Shown: positions 1-8,558, counted from the first letter of the stretch. The stretch: 64,000 nucleotides of DNA from Palsa-465 sp963800475 (GCA_963800475.1 CAWDAZ010000002.1:868001-932000); one strand, 5' to 3'. Translations and numbers: made by a program. Notes: generated by a model from the sequence alone, not told the origin.

Positions 1-1
1 C

Positions 2-199
2 GCCGAGGCGCTCCGGGCGGCGGCGGCGCAGACGGTGCTCGAACAGCGGGGGCTCGAGTCCTCGAAGGCCGTCGGGAAGCTTCCCGAGCCCGAGCAGCGC
101 CGAGTCGTGATCGCGATCATCCAGCGCGAGCTCGGCGTGATCACGGTCGCCGCGGCCGTGATCGTGGTGCTGCTCCTGCGGGCGGTGCAGACCGGTTAG
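2..199 (+). CDS. C-terminal end of a membrane-anchored protein (5' partial)
   Basis: This reading frame enters from outside the window and stops with TAG at 197-199. About 65 residues are visible. The first 40 are charged and Ala/Glu/Arg-rich and look helical. They are followed by one hydrophobic segment (ITVAAAVIVVLLLR), which is probably a transmembrane helix very near the C-terminus, ending in AVQTG. Its stop overlaps the stop of the convergent flavin reductase gene by a few bases. The frame is open throughout and codon use fits the neighbours, but there is too little to assign a family. Confidence 0.5.
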   Translation, partial: AEALRAAAAQTVLEQRGLESSKAVGKLPEPEQRRVVIAIIQRELGVITVAAAVIVVLLLRAVQTG

Positions 200-702
200 T
201 TGTCCGAAGGCACCGGGGCCGACCCGGGCCAGGCGTGATACCGCCCGGCGTACCAGAGCAGCGGCTCACCGGCGCCGAGGCCCATCTCCCGGACCTCGCC
301 GATCGCGATCGTGTGATCGCCTCCGGCCAGCAGCTCCCGGAGCTCGCACGCCGCCCACGCGATTGCGCCCTCGACGATCGGGACGCCACCTTCGAAGCGG
401 TGCTCGACGCCGTCGAGCTTCTCGGCCTCCGGCAGCTTCGACGCGAATACGCCGGCGAGGTCCTCCTGCTCGGCGTTCAGCACGTTGACGCCGAACCGGC
501 GGGCGTCCCGCACGATCGGCAGCGTCCGCGCCTCGTTCTCGAAGCACACGAGCGCCAGCATTGGCTCGAGCGAGAGCGAGCACAGCGCGTTCGCGGTCAT
601 CCCGCCGATTCCGCCGGGACCCGCGCTGGTGATCACCGCGACGCCGGTGGCGAAGCGTCCGAACACCTCGCGGAACAGTTCGGGCCGGGGCAGAGCGGAC
701 AT
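196..702 (-). CDS. Flavin reductase domain protein (HpaC/NADH:FMN reductase-like)
   Basis: The 168-residue product has the compact FMN-binding split-barrel of flavin reductases. These enzymes reduce free FMN/FAD with NAD(P)H, usually to feed a two-component monooxygenase. Visible family features are the N-terminal FRxxxGRFATGVAVIT segment, GGMTANALCSLSLEP (flavin contact loop), and the C-terminal AGGDHTIAIGEV with the conserved GDH. The start was placed at ATG 702 (MSALPRPELF), because the 38 residues upstream are Arg/Pro-rich and unlike the family. The length matches the family (about 160-180). No oxygenase partner is adjacent, so the substrate system is unknown. It may be cytosolic and act as a general FMN reductase. 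Confidence 0.85.
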   Translation of the reverse strand: MSALPRPELFREVFGRFATGVAVITSAGPGGIGGMTANALCSLSLEPMLALVCFENEARTLPIVRDARRFGVNVLNAEQEDLAGVFASKLPEAEKLDGVEHRFEGGVPIVEGAIAWAACELRELLAGGDHTIAIGEVREMGLGAGEPLLWYAGRYHAWPGSAPVPSDN

Positions 703-871
703 GCACGCGCGGTTATAGCGAGCATCCGCGGGCTCGGAGGGGGGACCCCGGCGCCGGCCCCTTGGTTGCCGCCGTGGAGGACGATCGCGCGAAGAAGGGA
801 CTGCGGCGAACGTCACATCAGCCGGCGCCGGGTCAGGACCTCTGTTTCGCCGCCGACGGCCGAGCCCCTTC

Positions 872-1261
872 CTACGAGGTCACGGTCAGCGTCCCGAGCT
901 CGCCGAGCGCCTGGTCGGAGAACAGCGTCGACGCGAGCGTGTACTTGCCCGGCGCGAGCGTGACCGACAGCTGCCGGGTCGCTCCCGGCCAGATCGGCGG
1001 GGTGCCGTCGACTCGCTGGTCGGACGCGGTCGTGATCACCAGGTTGTGTGTCAGCTTGCCGACGTTGTGGACGATGATCGTCAGCGCGCCGGCGCTCATC
1101 TCGACCTTCTTGGGGATGACCTGATACTCGGTCAGCGCCACTCGCAACGTCCGATCGGCGCCCACCGTGGCCGTATGGCCGCAGCCTGCGATCGCGGTCG
1201 CGGACAAAGCGGCGACGACTGCCGCGATCAGCACTGGCTTCGCGGGGCGGGCCCCGGACAT
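872..1261 (-). CDS. Cupredoxin-like lipoprotein lacking the copper cysteine
   Basis: A signal peptide with a lipobox (ATAIAGC) leads into a beta-rich domain of about 100 residues with the cupredoxin pattern: LRVALTEYQVIPKKVEMSAG, then HNVGKLTHNLVI, then APGKYTL. The product is predicted to be lipid-anchored outside the membrane. The only cysteine is the lipid-modified one, so the His-Cys-His-Met type 1 copper site of blue copper proteins is not present. One conserved histidine (THNL) remains. It may bind metal differently or be structural. It is divergent from the c-type cytochrome lipoprotein starting 48 bp away, which suggests a joint extracytoplasmic redox role (inference). Confidence 0.75.
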   Translation of the reverse strand: MSGARPAKPVLIAAVVAALSATAIAGCGHTATVGADRTLRVALTEYQVIPKKVEMSAGALTIIVHNVGKLTHNLVITTASDQRVDGTPPIWPGATRQLSVTLAPGKYTLASTLFSDQALGELGTLTVTS

Positions 1262-1308
1262 CTCGGCGATGCTAGTTCCCGCCGCCGGGCGAGGCGATCT
1301 TCTTCCGT

Positions 1309-1947
1309 ATGATCCCGCCCCGCATGAGCCGGGCTGCCAGGGCTTCTCTCGTCGTGATCGCGTCGCTCGCCGTCGCCGCCGTCGCGACCGCCTGCGGGAG
1401 CCAGAAGATCAGCGTTCCGAAGTCGGAGGGCAGCCTTCATCAGGGTGCCGTGCTCTTCAACCAGCGGTGCTCGGGCTGCCACACGCTGTCCTACGCCGCG
1501 GCCCACGGGTCGGCGGCCAACGTCAGGTCCTCCGAGTTCAACAACGGCCCCAACTTCGACGTCCGCTGCGAGCGCCCCGTCAGCCGCGTCATGTACGCGA
1601 TCGAGAACGGCGGCTTCTCGGGGGCGATCATGCCCCAGAACGTTGTCACCGGGCAGCAGGCGATCGACGTCGCGGAGTTCGTCGCCAAGTACGCCGGGCG
1701 GCAGGCGCCGCTGGTGCCCGGCACGGTCCCATGCCTGGCCAAGCCGATCGGGTCGGTCGCGCCCGTCGCCACTGCGGCGGCGGCCGGCGCGGTCGCTTCC
1801 GGACAGGTCGCGGTCGGAGTGACCGGCCCGACTGGTCCGAACGGCGCGAGCGGCCCGACGGGCGCGACCGCGGCGAAGGCCGCGGCCGTTAAGCGCACCG
1901 CCAACCGCCCCTCCGCTCATCACGCCAAGAGCAAGCGCAAGCCCTAG
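1309..1947 (+). CDS. Lipid-anchored c-type cytochrome with collagen-like tail
   Basis: The 212-residue product carries a signal peptide with lipobox (AAVATAC), followed by a single mono-haem cytochrome c domain: haem motif CSGCH and a probable distal Met ligand in GAIMPQNV. After the haem domain comes a low-complexity Ala/Gly/Pro/Thr tail with collagen-like Gly-Pro-Thr steps (TGPTGPNGASGPTG) and a Lys/Arg/His-rich end. It is predicted to shuttle electrons on the outer face of the membrane. ATG 1309 is used; ATG 1324 (MSRAARAS) is also plausible and leaves the signal peptide intact. serS follows immediately, with its Shine-Dalgarno overlapping this stop codon. Confidence 0.82.
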   Translation: MIPPRMSRAARASLVVIASLAVAAVATACGSQKISVPKSEGSLHQGAVLFNQRCSGCHTLSYAAAHGSAANVRSSEFNNGPNFDVRCERPVSRVMYAIENGGFSGAIMPQNVVTGQQAIDVAEFVAKYAGRQAPLVPGTVPCLAKPIGSVAPVATAAAAGAVASGQVAVGVTGPTGPNGASGPTGATAAKAAAVKRTANRPSAHHAKSKRKP

Positions 1948-1955
1948 GAGGGCGC

Positions 1956-3203
1956 GTTCTCGACATTCAACTGATCCGCCGCGACCCCGACGCCGTGCGA
2001 GCTGCGCTCGCGCGCCGGGGGCCGGAGGCGGTGGCGACGCTCGAGCGCGTGATCGAGCTCGACGGACGGTGGCGGGCGATCCGGACCGAGCTCGAGGAGC
2101 TCCAGGCCGAGCAGAACCGTGCCAGTCGAGGGCGCAAGGGCCCGCCAACCCCTGAGGAGCGCGAGCAGCTGGCGGCGCTCGCTGCGCGCGGACGCGAGCT
2201 GAGCGACCGGGAGAGCGCGCTCGGTGGCGAGCGCGAGGCAACGCTCGCGTCGCTGCCGAACCTGCCGGCGGCCGCCGCCCCGGACGAGGACGCCGTGCTG
2301 CGCGAGGTCGGCGAGGCCGGGAGGACCGGTCGCGATCACCTCGAGCTGGCCGGCGACCGGATCGACATGGAGCACGCGGCGCACCTGTCGGGATCGCGAT
2401 TCGCGTATCTGCGCGGGGACCTCGTGCTTGTGGAGCTGGCGCTCGTGCGCTACGCGCTCGAGCGGCTTCGGCCCGAGGGTTTCGAGCCGGTGATCCCGCC
2501 GGTGCTGGTCCGCGAGCGCGCGCTGTACGGAACCGGCTTCCTACCCGACACCGAGCAGCAGATCTACCGCCTGCCCGACGACGATCTGTACCTGACGGGG
2601 ACCTCCGAGGTGGCGCTCGCCTCGCTGCACGCCGACGAGATCCTCGACTCGGGCGCCCTGCCGGTTCGCTATGCAGGGTTCTCGACGTGCTTTCGCCGCG
2701 AGGCCGGCGCGGCCGGGAAGGACACGCGCGGGATCTTCCGCGTCCACCAGTTCGACAAGGTCGAGATGTTCTCGTTCGTCGACCCGGGCCAGTCGGGGGA
2801 CGAGCACGAGCGGCTGCTGGCGATCGAGGAGTCGATCCTCCAGGAGCTGCTGATCCCATATCGCGTGGTCGCGATCGCGGTCGGCGACCTGGGAGCGTCT
2901 GCCGCCATGAAATACGACTGCGAGGCGTGGCTGCCCGGGCAGGAGCGCTACCGGGAGCTCACCTCGTGCTCGAACACGACCGACTACCAGGCGCGGCGGC
3001 TCGACGTTCGCTACCGGCCGGAGGGTGGGAAGCCGGCCACCTTGCACACGCTGAACGGGACCGCGGTGGCCGTCGGGCGGACGATCATCGCGCTGCTCGA
3101 GAACGGACAGCAGGACGACGGTTCCGTCATCCTGCCCGAAGCGCTGGTTGCGTTCGGGGCGCCCGCGCAACTGGCGCCCGCGTCAGACCCGTCGGCTCCC
3201 TAG
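1956..3203 (+). CDS. serS: Seryl-tRNA synthetase
   Basis: This cytosolic class II aminoacyl-tRNA synthetase charges tRNA-Ser. The N-terminal coiled-coil arm (about residues 30-110) and the class II catalytic core are present: motif 2 (TCFRREAGAAGKDTRGIFR), then VHQFDKVEMF, the serine-site segment ELTSCSNTTDYQARR, and motif 3 (LNGTAVAVGRTIIALLEN). The conserved family N-terminus (LDIQLIRRDPDAVRAALARRG) is readable in frame. However, the codon at the expected initiator position is GTT (1956-1958), not a standard start. AGGAGGG at 1946-1952 sits just upstream and supports initiation here. In-frame alternatives CTG 1971 and GTG 1995 would trim the conserved N-terminus. Product identity is certain; the start is not. 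Confidence 0.93.
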   Translation, partial: VLDIQLIRRDPDAVRAALARRGPEAVATLERVIELDGRWRAIRTELEELQAEQNRASRGRKGPPTPEEREQLAALAARGRELSDRESALGGEREATLASLPNLPAAAAPDEDAVLREVGEAGRTGRDHLELAGDRIDMEHAAHLSGSRFAYLRGDLVLVELALVRYALERLRPEGFEPVIPPVLVRERALYGTGFLPDTEQQIYRLPDDDLYLTGTSEVALASLHADEILDSGALPVRYAGFSTCFRREAGAAGKDTRGIFRVHQFDKVEMFSFVDPGQSGDEHERLLAIEESILQELLIPYRVVAIAVGDLGASAAMKYDCEAWLPGQERYRELTSCSNTTDYQARRLDVRYRPEGGKPATLHTLNGTAVAVGRTIIALLENGQQDDGSVILPEALVAFGAPAQLAPASDPSAP

Positions 3204-3253
3204 CCGCCGGCGCGCCGGTCGCCTGGCGCCTGCCGCGCCCCGACTCGCCCGGC

Positions 3254-3574
3254 CTAGCCGCCTGACAGGATCTTCTGCGCGCAGGCGATGCCCGCGTTGC
3301 GAGCCGCCGCCCTGACGTCGGCGCTGTTGTCGGCAGTCGTCCGGTTGCCGAAGCCCCCCGCCACCAGCTTGTTCTGAACGCAGTGGCAGAGGCCGTCGAT
3401 CTTGCCTGACCCGAACGTCTTGCTCGCCGCCGAGTTGAGGTTCGGGTCGTTCTTGCACTTCGTTATGAAGGCCGAGCTCGACACCGTCGGGTTGCTGCTC
3501 CCGCACGCCGCCAGGGTGACGACGGCCGCTACCGCCAGGAGACCGCCACCGGCCGCCCGAAGCCGTTTCCTCAT
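3254..3574 (-). CDS. Small secreted lipoprotein with four cysteines
   Basis: The 106-residue product has a basic N-terminus, a hydrophobic core and a lipobox (TLAACGSS), so it is predicted to be a lipid-anchored exported protein. The mature part of about 80 residues has four further cysteines (KCKNDP, LCHCVQ, IACAQK), which could form two disulfides. It ends in ILSGG. The arrangement recalls small actinobacterial lipoproteins of unknown function with a helical Cys-paired fold. No enzymatic motif is visible. It is convergent with serS and followed upstream by tRNA-Ser. The role is unknown. Confidence 0.7.
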   Translation of the reverse strand: MRKRLRAAGGGLLAVAAVVTLAACGSSNPTVSSSAFITKCKNDPNLNSAASKTFGSGKIDGLCHCVQNKLVAGGFGNRTTADNSADVRAAARNAGIACAQKILSGG

Positions 3575-3718
3575 GATTCCTCCTCGATTGCGCCTTGACC
3601 GGTCTGGAATTGCGGCGGAACCCTACCGTGAAGCACGGCAGGCCGGTGATTCTCGGCCGGGCTGCGCCCGCCCCGGCCGGGCTGCGCCCGTCCTTCCCGG
3701 GCCGCCCGTCCTTCGATA

Positions 3719-3808
3719 CGGAGAGGGGGGGATTCGAACCCCCGAACGAGGTCAACCCCCGTTACGCGATTTCCAGTCGCGCCCGTTCAACCGCTCCGGC
3801 ACCTCTCC
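3719..3808 (-). tRNA. tRNA-Ser (anticodon GGA)
   Basis: On the minus strand a 90-nt class II tRNA folds cleanly. The acceptor GGAGAGG pairs with CCTCTCC and is followed by discriminator G. The D-arm contains GAGCGGTTGAA. The anticodon loop is CTGGAAA, giving anticodon GGA, which reads UCC/UCU serine codons. A long variable arm typical of serine tRNAs follows, and the T-arm is GGGGGTTCGAATCCCCC. CCA is not encoded. It lies about 0.5 kb beyond serS, the gene for its synthetase. Confidence 0.95.
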
Positions 3809-3819
3809 AGGTGGGGGGC

Positions 3820-5439
3820 CTAGGGTACCGGCAGCAGCACTCCGGGGTTCATGATCCCGGCCGGGTCGAGCGTCGCCTTGACGGCCCGGAGCAGGTCGAC
3901 TCCGAGTGGCCCGATCTCCCGCTCGTACCAGTCACGATGATCGGTCCCGACCCCGTGGTGGTGGGAGATCGACCCCCCGGCCGCAAGGATCGCGTCGCTG
4001 GCCGCGGCCTTGGCCGTCAGCCATTGGGCGACCGCGTCCTCGGCCTGCGCCGAGGCGACCGTGAAGTACAGCGAAGCGCCCGTCGGGTACACGTGCGAGA
4101 CGTGGCACAGCACCACCGGCGGGGTCCCCTGCGCGGTCAGCGAATCGCGCAGCGCGCTCGAGACGGCCTCGTACAGCGCCGGCACCCGCGACCAGAACGT
4201 GACGGTCTCGAGCGTCTCGACGAGCGCGCCCGCGTCGAGCAGCGCGTCACGCAGGTACGGGCCGCGGTACCGGCCGTGCTCCCAGCTCTCGCCCGCGCCC
4301 GGCTCCTCGGTCCCGCCACCGTCGTGCAGCACCCGCCCGACCGCCGCTCTCCGCGCCTCGACGTCCTCGGGCGTCCCCTCGTAGCCAGCGATCGCGAGGC
4401 ACCCGCCGGAGGCGCTGTCGCCGCCGATCTCCGCCGGCCGGGCGAGATTGAGCGCCGTCTCGGTCTCGTCCGAGAGCCGCAGCACGGTCGGGAGCGGGCC
4501 GTCCTGCGCGAGCCTGCGCAGCGCGGCGGTCCCGTCGCCGAACGACGCGAATCGCCAGCCGTCGTAGACCCGCGCGGCGGGCGCGGGGTGGATCGCGACC
4601 GACAGCGACGTGATCACGCCGAACGCGCCCTCGGATCCGAGCATCAGCTGGCGCAGGTCGGGCCCGGCGGCCGACTTCGGGGCGCGCCCAAGCGACAGCG
4701 TCCCGGAGGGCGTCGCCACCCGCAGTCCCACTACAAGCTCATCGAACCGCCCGTACCCGGCCGATGCCTGACCGCTCGACCGCGCCGCCGCGAACCCGCC
4801 GAGCGTCGCGTACTCGAACGACTGCGGGAAATGGCCGATCGTGTACCCGCGCTCGGACAGGAGCGCCTCGGCCTCCGGGCCGCGCAGCCCCGGCTCGAGC
4901 ACCGCGAGGCGCGACTCGTCGTCCAGCTCGAGCAGTGCGTCCAGGCGGCGCGTGTCGAGCGCTACCAGCCCCGAATACCCGGACGCGGCCGGGTCGAGCC
5001 CGCCGACGACCGAGCTGCCACCTCCGAACGGCACCGCCGCGATTCGCCGCTCCGAGCAGACGCGCAACAGCTCGAGCACCTGCTCGTGGGTGTCGGGCAG
5101 TAGCACCAGATCCGGGGCCGCGGTCGCATCTCCCGCCCGGAGCCGCAGCAGGTCGGGGGTCGACTTGCCGCGGGTATGCCGGACCCGTACGTCGTGGTCG
5201 GCCAGCGCGCCGTCGGCGCCGACGACCGCGCGGAGCTCCTGCGCCAGCTCCTCCGGCAACCGCGGGTCCGGCAGCTTTACCGACGAGATCGGCCCCGGCG
5301 GGCCGGGCGCGCAGGCGACGCCGAGCCCGGCGGCCAGCAGCGACCGCACCTGCTCGGGCAGCTCGGGCACGAGCGCGGGATCGCCCCATCCCGACCACGA
5401 CTGATCGGGGTACGGACGGGTGGGTCGGACGGGTGCCAT
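3820..5439 (-). CDS. FAD-linked oxidase of the alkyl-DHAP synthase (AGPS-like) type
   Basis: The 539-residue flavoprotein belongs to the VAO/PCMH family. The N-terminal FAD-binding half contains the pyrophosphate loop PFGGGSSVVGG, and QSFEYATLGGFAAARSSGQASAG then LGSEGAFGVIT follow. The C-terminal half carries the histidine run SISHHHGVG typical of alkyldihydroxyacetonephosphate synthases, which make ether lipids. D-lactate or glycolate oxidase-like activity is an alternative. The start at ATG 5439 (MAPVRPTRPYPDQSW) was chosen over a much longer open frame whose upstream part is a shadow of the divergent acyl-CoA synthetase gene. The pairing with that synthetase supports a lipid role. Confidence 0.85.
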   Translation of the reverse strand: MAPVRPTRPYPDQSWSGWGDPALVPELPEQVRSLLAAGLGVACAPGPPGPISSVKLPDPRLPEELAQELRAVVGADGALADHDVRVRHTRGKSTPDLLRLRAGDATAAPDLVLLPDTHEQVLELLRVCSERRIAAVPFGGGSSVVGGLDPAASGYSGLVALDTRRLDALLELDDESRLAVLEPGLRGPEAEALLSERGYTIGHFPQSFEYATLGGFAAARSSGQASAGYGRFDELVVGLRVATPSGTLSLGRAPKSAAGPDLRQLMLGSEGAFGVITSLSVAIHPAPAARVYDGWRFASFGDGTAALRRLAQDGPLPTVLRLSDETETALNLARPAEIGGDSASGGCLAIAGYEGTPEDVEARRAAVGRVLHDGGGTEEPGAGESWEHGRYRGPYLRDALLDAGALVETLETVTFWSRVPALYEAVSSALRDSLTAQGTPPVVLCHVSHVYPTGASLYFTVASAQAEDAVAQWLTAKAAASDAILAAGGSISHHHGVGTDHRDWYEREIGPLGVDLLRAVKATLDPAGIMNPGVLLPVP

Positions 5440-5503
5440 CGCGTGGCTGTGGACCGTATCCTGTCCGCCGAGGGATGAGGGAGCGATCGAACCGGAGGAG
5501 AGC

Positions 5504-7126
5504 ATGTCCGAGCAGCTGACCCGTGGCCTGATGATGGATGACTTCCCGCTGTCGCTGACCACGGTGGTCGAGCGCGCGGAGAAGCTCACCCCTGCGCGGA
5601 AGGTCGTCTCCCGTCGCCCTGACGGGTCGATCCACCGGACGACGCTGGGGGAGGTCGCGGAACGGGCGCGCCATCTCGCGGCCGCGCTCCAGAAGCTCGG
5701 TGTCGAACACGGCGACCGCGTCGCGACGCTGATGTGGAACCAGCCTGAGCACCTCGAGCTGTACTTCGCGATTCCGGCGATGGGGGCGGTGCTGCACACG
5801 CTCAACCCGCGGCTCAGCGTCGAGGAGCTGAGCTTCATCGTCTCCGACGCCGAGGACCGGGTGATCGTCGTCGACGAGTCAGTGCTCGAGGTGTTCGAGA
5901 CGTTCCACTCGGCGCACGACTTCGAGCACGTGATCGTGGCCTCGCGCTCGGGGTCGGTACCCGACGGGACGATCGACTACGAGTCGCTGCTCGATCACTC
6001 CGAGCCGATGCAGTGGCCCGAGCTCGAGGAACGCAGCGCCGCGGCGATGTGTTACACGTCGGGCACGACCGGACGCCCGAAGGGAGTCCTCTACACGCAC
6101 CGCGCGCTGGTGCTGCACTCGCTTGCCGCCGCGCTGCCAAATGCCCACGCGATCTCCGCACGCGACGTGATCCTGCCGGTCGTCCCGATGTTCCACGCCA
6201 ACGCGTGGGGGTTGCCGTACATCGCCGCGTTCGCGGGGTCCGGGATGGTGCTGCCCGGCCCGAAGCTCGACGCCGAGAGCGTGCTCGAGCTGCTCGCCGA
6301 CGAGCAGGTGACCGTCACCGCCGGCGTCCCGACCGTGTGGATGGCGCTGCTCGCCGCGCTCGATGCCGAGCCCGAGCGCTGGAACCTCGATCACCTGCGG
6401 CTCGTGATCGGGGGCGGCTCGGCCGTCCCGCTGAGCCTGTTCGAGGGGTTCGAGCGGCATGGGATCGAGATCATCCAAGCGTGGGGGATGACGGAGATGT
6501 CGCCGATGGGCACCGTCAACCGCCTCCCGGCCGAGCTCGACGACGCGAGCTCGGCGGAGCAGCACGAGTACCGGCTGCGCGCCGGTGTTCCGCAGCCCTT
6601 CATCGAGATCCGGGCGCGCGGCGACGACGGCGAGCTGATCCCGTGGGACGACGAGGCGATGGGTGAGCTCGAGGTCCGTGGACCGTGGGTCGCCTCCGCA
6701 TACTTCCGCGGTCGGGGCGAGGAGAAGTTCACCGACGACGGCTGGTTCCAGACCGGCGATGTCGTGAAGATCAACGCCGCCGGCTGCATCCGGATCTGCG
6801 ACCGCTCCAAGGACCTCGTCAAGTCGGGCGGCGAGTGGATCTCGTCGGTCGACCTCGAGAACAACCTGATGGCGCACCCGTCAATCGTGGAGGCGGCCGT
6901 GATCGCGATGCCGGACGCCCGCTGGGGCGAGCGCCCGCTCGCGGTGTGCGTGCTGCGCGAGGGCAGCGAGGCGACGGCGGACGACCTGCGCGACCACCTC
7001 TCGCAGCAGTTCGCCAAGTGGCAGCTCCCGGACCGGTTCGAGTTCGTCGAGGCGATCCCGCGCACCGCCACCGGCAAGTTCAAGAAGACCGAGCTCCGCG
7101 AGCAGTTCGTGGAAACACCCGCCTAG
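5504..7126 (+). CDS. Acyl-CoA synthetase (AMP-forming, medium/long-chain fatty acid type)
   Basis: The 540-residue cytosolic enzyme of the ANL superfamily activates a carboxylic acid to its acyl-adenylate and then to acyl-CoA. Motifs in order: P-loop YTSGTTGRPKG (from residue 184), QAWGMTEMSP (A5), GWFQTGDVV (A7), RSKDLVKSGGEWIS hinge region (A8), and GKFKKTELRE with the A10 catalytic lysine. ATG 5504 is preceded by GGAGGAG at the right spacing; the open frame upstream is discarded. The length and motifs resemble medium/long-chain fatty-acyl-CoA synthetases. The MBL-rhodanese gene follows after 28 bp and could be cotranscribed. Confidence 0.92.
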   Translation: MSEQLTRGLMMDDFPLSLTTVVERAEKLTPARKVVSRRPDGSIHRTTLGEVAERARHLAAALQKLGVEHGDRVATLMWNQPEHLELYFAIPAMGAVLHTLNPRLSVEELSFIVSDAEDRVIVVDESVLEVFETFHSAHDFEHVIVASRSGSVPDGTIDYESLLDHSEPMQWPELEERSAAAMCYTSGTTGRPKGVLYTHRALVLHSLAAALPNAHAISARDVILPVVPMFHANAWGLPYIAAFAGSGMVLPGPKLDAESVLELLADEQVTVTAGVPTVWMALLAALDAEPERWNLDHLRLVIGGGSAVPLSLFEGFERHGIEIIQAWGMTEMSPMGTVNRLPAELDDASSAEQHEYRLRAGVPQPFIEIRARGDDGELIPWDDEAMGELEVRGPWVASAYFRGRGEEKFTDDGWFQTGDVVKINAAGCIRICDRSKDLVKSGGEWISSVDLENNLMAHPSIVEAAVIAMPDARWGERPLAVCVLREGSEATADDLRDHLSQQFAKWQLPDRFEFVEAIPRTATGKFKKTELREQFVETPA

Positions 7127-7154
7127 GAGTACGCTGCGTCTCGAGGGCGCGGCA

Positions 7155-8558
7155 ATGATTCTCGAGCAGTACTACCTGGGCTGCCTGGCCCACGCTTCCT
7201 ACCTCGTCGGAGACGAACGGTCGGGCGAGGCCGCGGTGGTCGACCCGCAGCGTGACGTCGAGCAGTATCTCGAGGACGCTGAGCGGCTCGGCTGCCGGAT
7301 CGGGCACGTATTCCTCACGCACTTCCACGCGGACTTCGTGGCCGGTCACCTCGAGCTCCGAGAGCGCACCGGCGCAACGATCCATCTCGGCGCGCGCGCC
7401 GAGGCCGAGTACCCGTTCGATCCGATGGGCGATGGCGACGTGCTCGAGCTCGGGGCTGTGCGGCTCGAGGTGCTGGAGACCCCGGGCCACTCACCCGAGT
7501 CGATCTCGATCCTCGCGTTCGACCCCCCGCACAGCGAGCTCGAGCCGTACGCGGTGCTGACCGGCGACACGCTGTTCATCGGCGACGTCGGGCGTCCCGA
7601 CCTGCGCGCGTCGCTCGGCTGGAGCGCCGGCGAGCTGGCGAGCATGCTGTACGACTCGGTGCACCGCAAGCTCGCGAAGCTCCCGGACGCCACGCTCGTG
7701 TACCCCGCGCACGGCGCCGGCTCGCTGTGCGGCAAGAACCTCTCGACCGACACGGTCTCGACGATCGGCGTGCAGCGTGCCTACAACTATGCGATGCAGC
7801 CGATGAGCCAGGAGCGGTTCATCGAGATCGTGACGGCCGACCAGCCCGACGCGCCGGACTACTTCACCTACGACGCGGTGCTCAACACGCAGGAGCACCC
7901 GACGCTCGATGAGGCGCTCGAGCGCGAGCTGCGGCCGCTGACCCTCGACGAAGCGTTGGCGCTCGCGAGCGACGGCGCGCAGCTGCTCGACACCCGCGAG
8001 TCGGCGCTGTTCGAAGGCGCCCACGTCGCAGGAGCAGTCAACGTCGGGCTCGGCGGGAGCTTCGCGACGTGGAGCGGCACGATCCTCGCCCGCGAGCAGC
8101 CGATCGTGTTGATCGCCGAGCCGGGGAAGCAGCTCGAGGCCGCGACGCGGCTGGGGCGGATCGGGTTCGACAACGTGATCGGCTATCTCGACGGCGGCAT
8201 GCAGTCACTCGAGGGCTCCGGCTCGGTGGGCGCGGAGCACGTCGACCGGATCGACCGGATCACAGCCGGCTCGCTCGCCGAACAGCTGGACGGGGCGGAC
8301 CCGCCGCTGGTGGTCGACGTGCGCGCGCCGGGGGAGTGGGAGCAGGAGCGGATCGAGGACGCGGTGAACGTGCCGCTGTCGAGGCTGCGGCAGCAGCTCG
8401 GCGACCTCCCCACGGAGCGACCGATCGTCGTCTACTGCACGAGCGGCTACCGCTCGGCGGTCGCCGCCAGCGTGCTGAAGAGCGCCCGTTTCGAGCGGGT
8501 GTTCGACCTCGTCGGTGGCCTCGGCGCGTGGCAGGCCGCGACCGCGGCGCCTGCCTGA
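7155..8558 (+). CDS. MBL-fold persulfide dioxygenase-like protein fused to two rhodanese domains
   Basis: The 467-residue protein has an N-terminal metallo-beta-lactamase domain (about 1-250) with metal motif THFHADF (His56, His58, Asp60), ETPGHSPES and GDTLFIGDVGRPDL. These are features of ETHE1/persulfide dioxygenase and CstB-like proteins of sulfide detoxification. Two rhodanese domains follow (about 260-350 and 370-465). The second keeps a catalytic-type loop with Cys428 (YCTSGYRS). The first has LIAEPGK at the equivalent place and no cysteine, so it is probably inactive or structural. The usual final His of HxHxDH is Phe61. Likely cytosolic, acting on persulfide sulfur. Confidence 0.85.
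   Translation: MILEQYYLGCLAHASYLVGDERSGEAAVVDPQRDVEQYLEDAERLGCRIGHVFLTHFHADFVAGHLELRERTGATIHLGARAEAEYPFDPMGDGDVLELGAVRLEVLETPGHSPESISILAFDPPHSELEPYAVLTGDTLFIGDVGRPDLRASLGWSAGELASMLYDSVHRKLAKLPDATLVYPAHGAGSLCGKNLSTDTVSTIGVQRAYNYAMQPMSQERFIEIVTADQPDAPDYFTYDAVLNTQEHPTLDEALERELRPLTLDEALALASDGAQLLDTRESALFEGAHVAGAVNVGLGGSFATWSGTILAREQPIVLIAEPGKQLEAATRLGRIGFDNVIGYLDGGMQSLEGSGSVGAEHVDRIDRITAGSLAEQLDGADPPLVVDVRAPGEWEQERIEDAVNVPLSRLRQQLGDLPTERPIVVYCTSGYRSAVAASVLKSARFERVFDLVGGLGAWQAATAAPA

Noticed and set aside
1228..2859. Long minus-strand ORF over the cytochrome and serS genes
   Set aside because: Arg/Pro/Gly-rich composition typical of high-GC antisense shadow; serS on the plus strand is certain.
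3595..5103. 502-residue plus-strand ORF across tRNA-Ser
   Set aside because: Overlaps the tRNA and is antisense to the FAD oxidase; no domain pattern.
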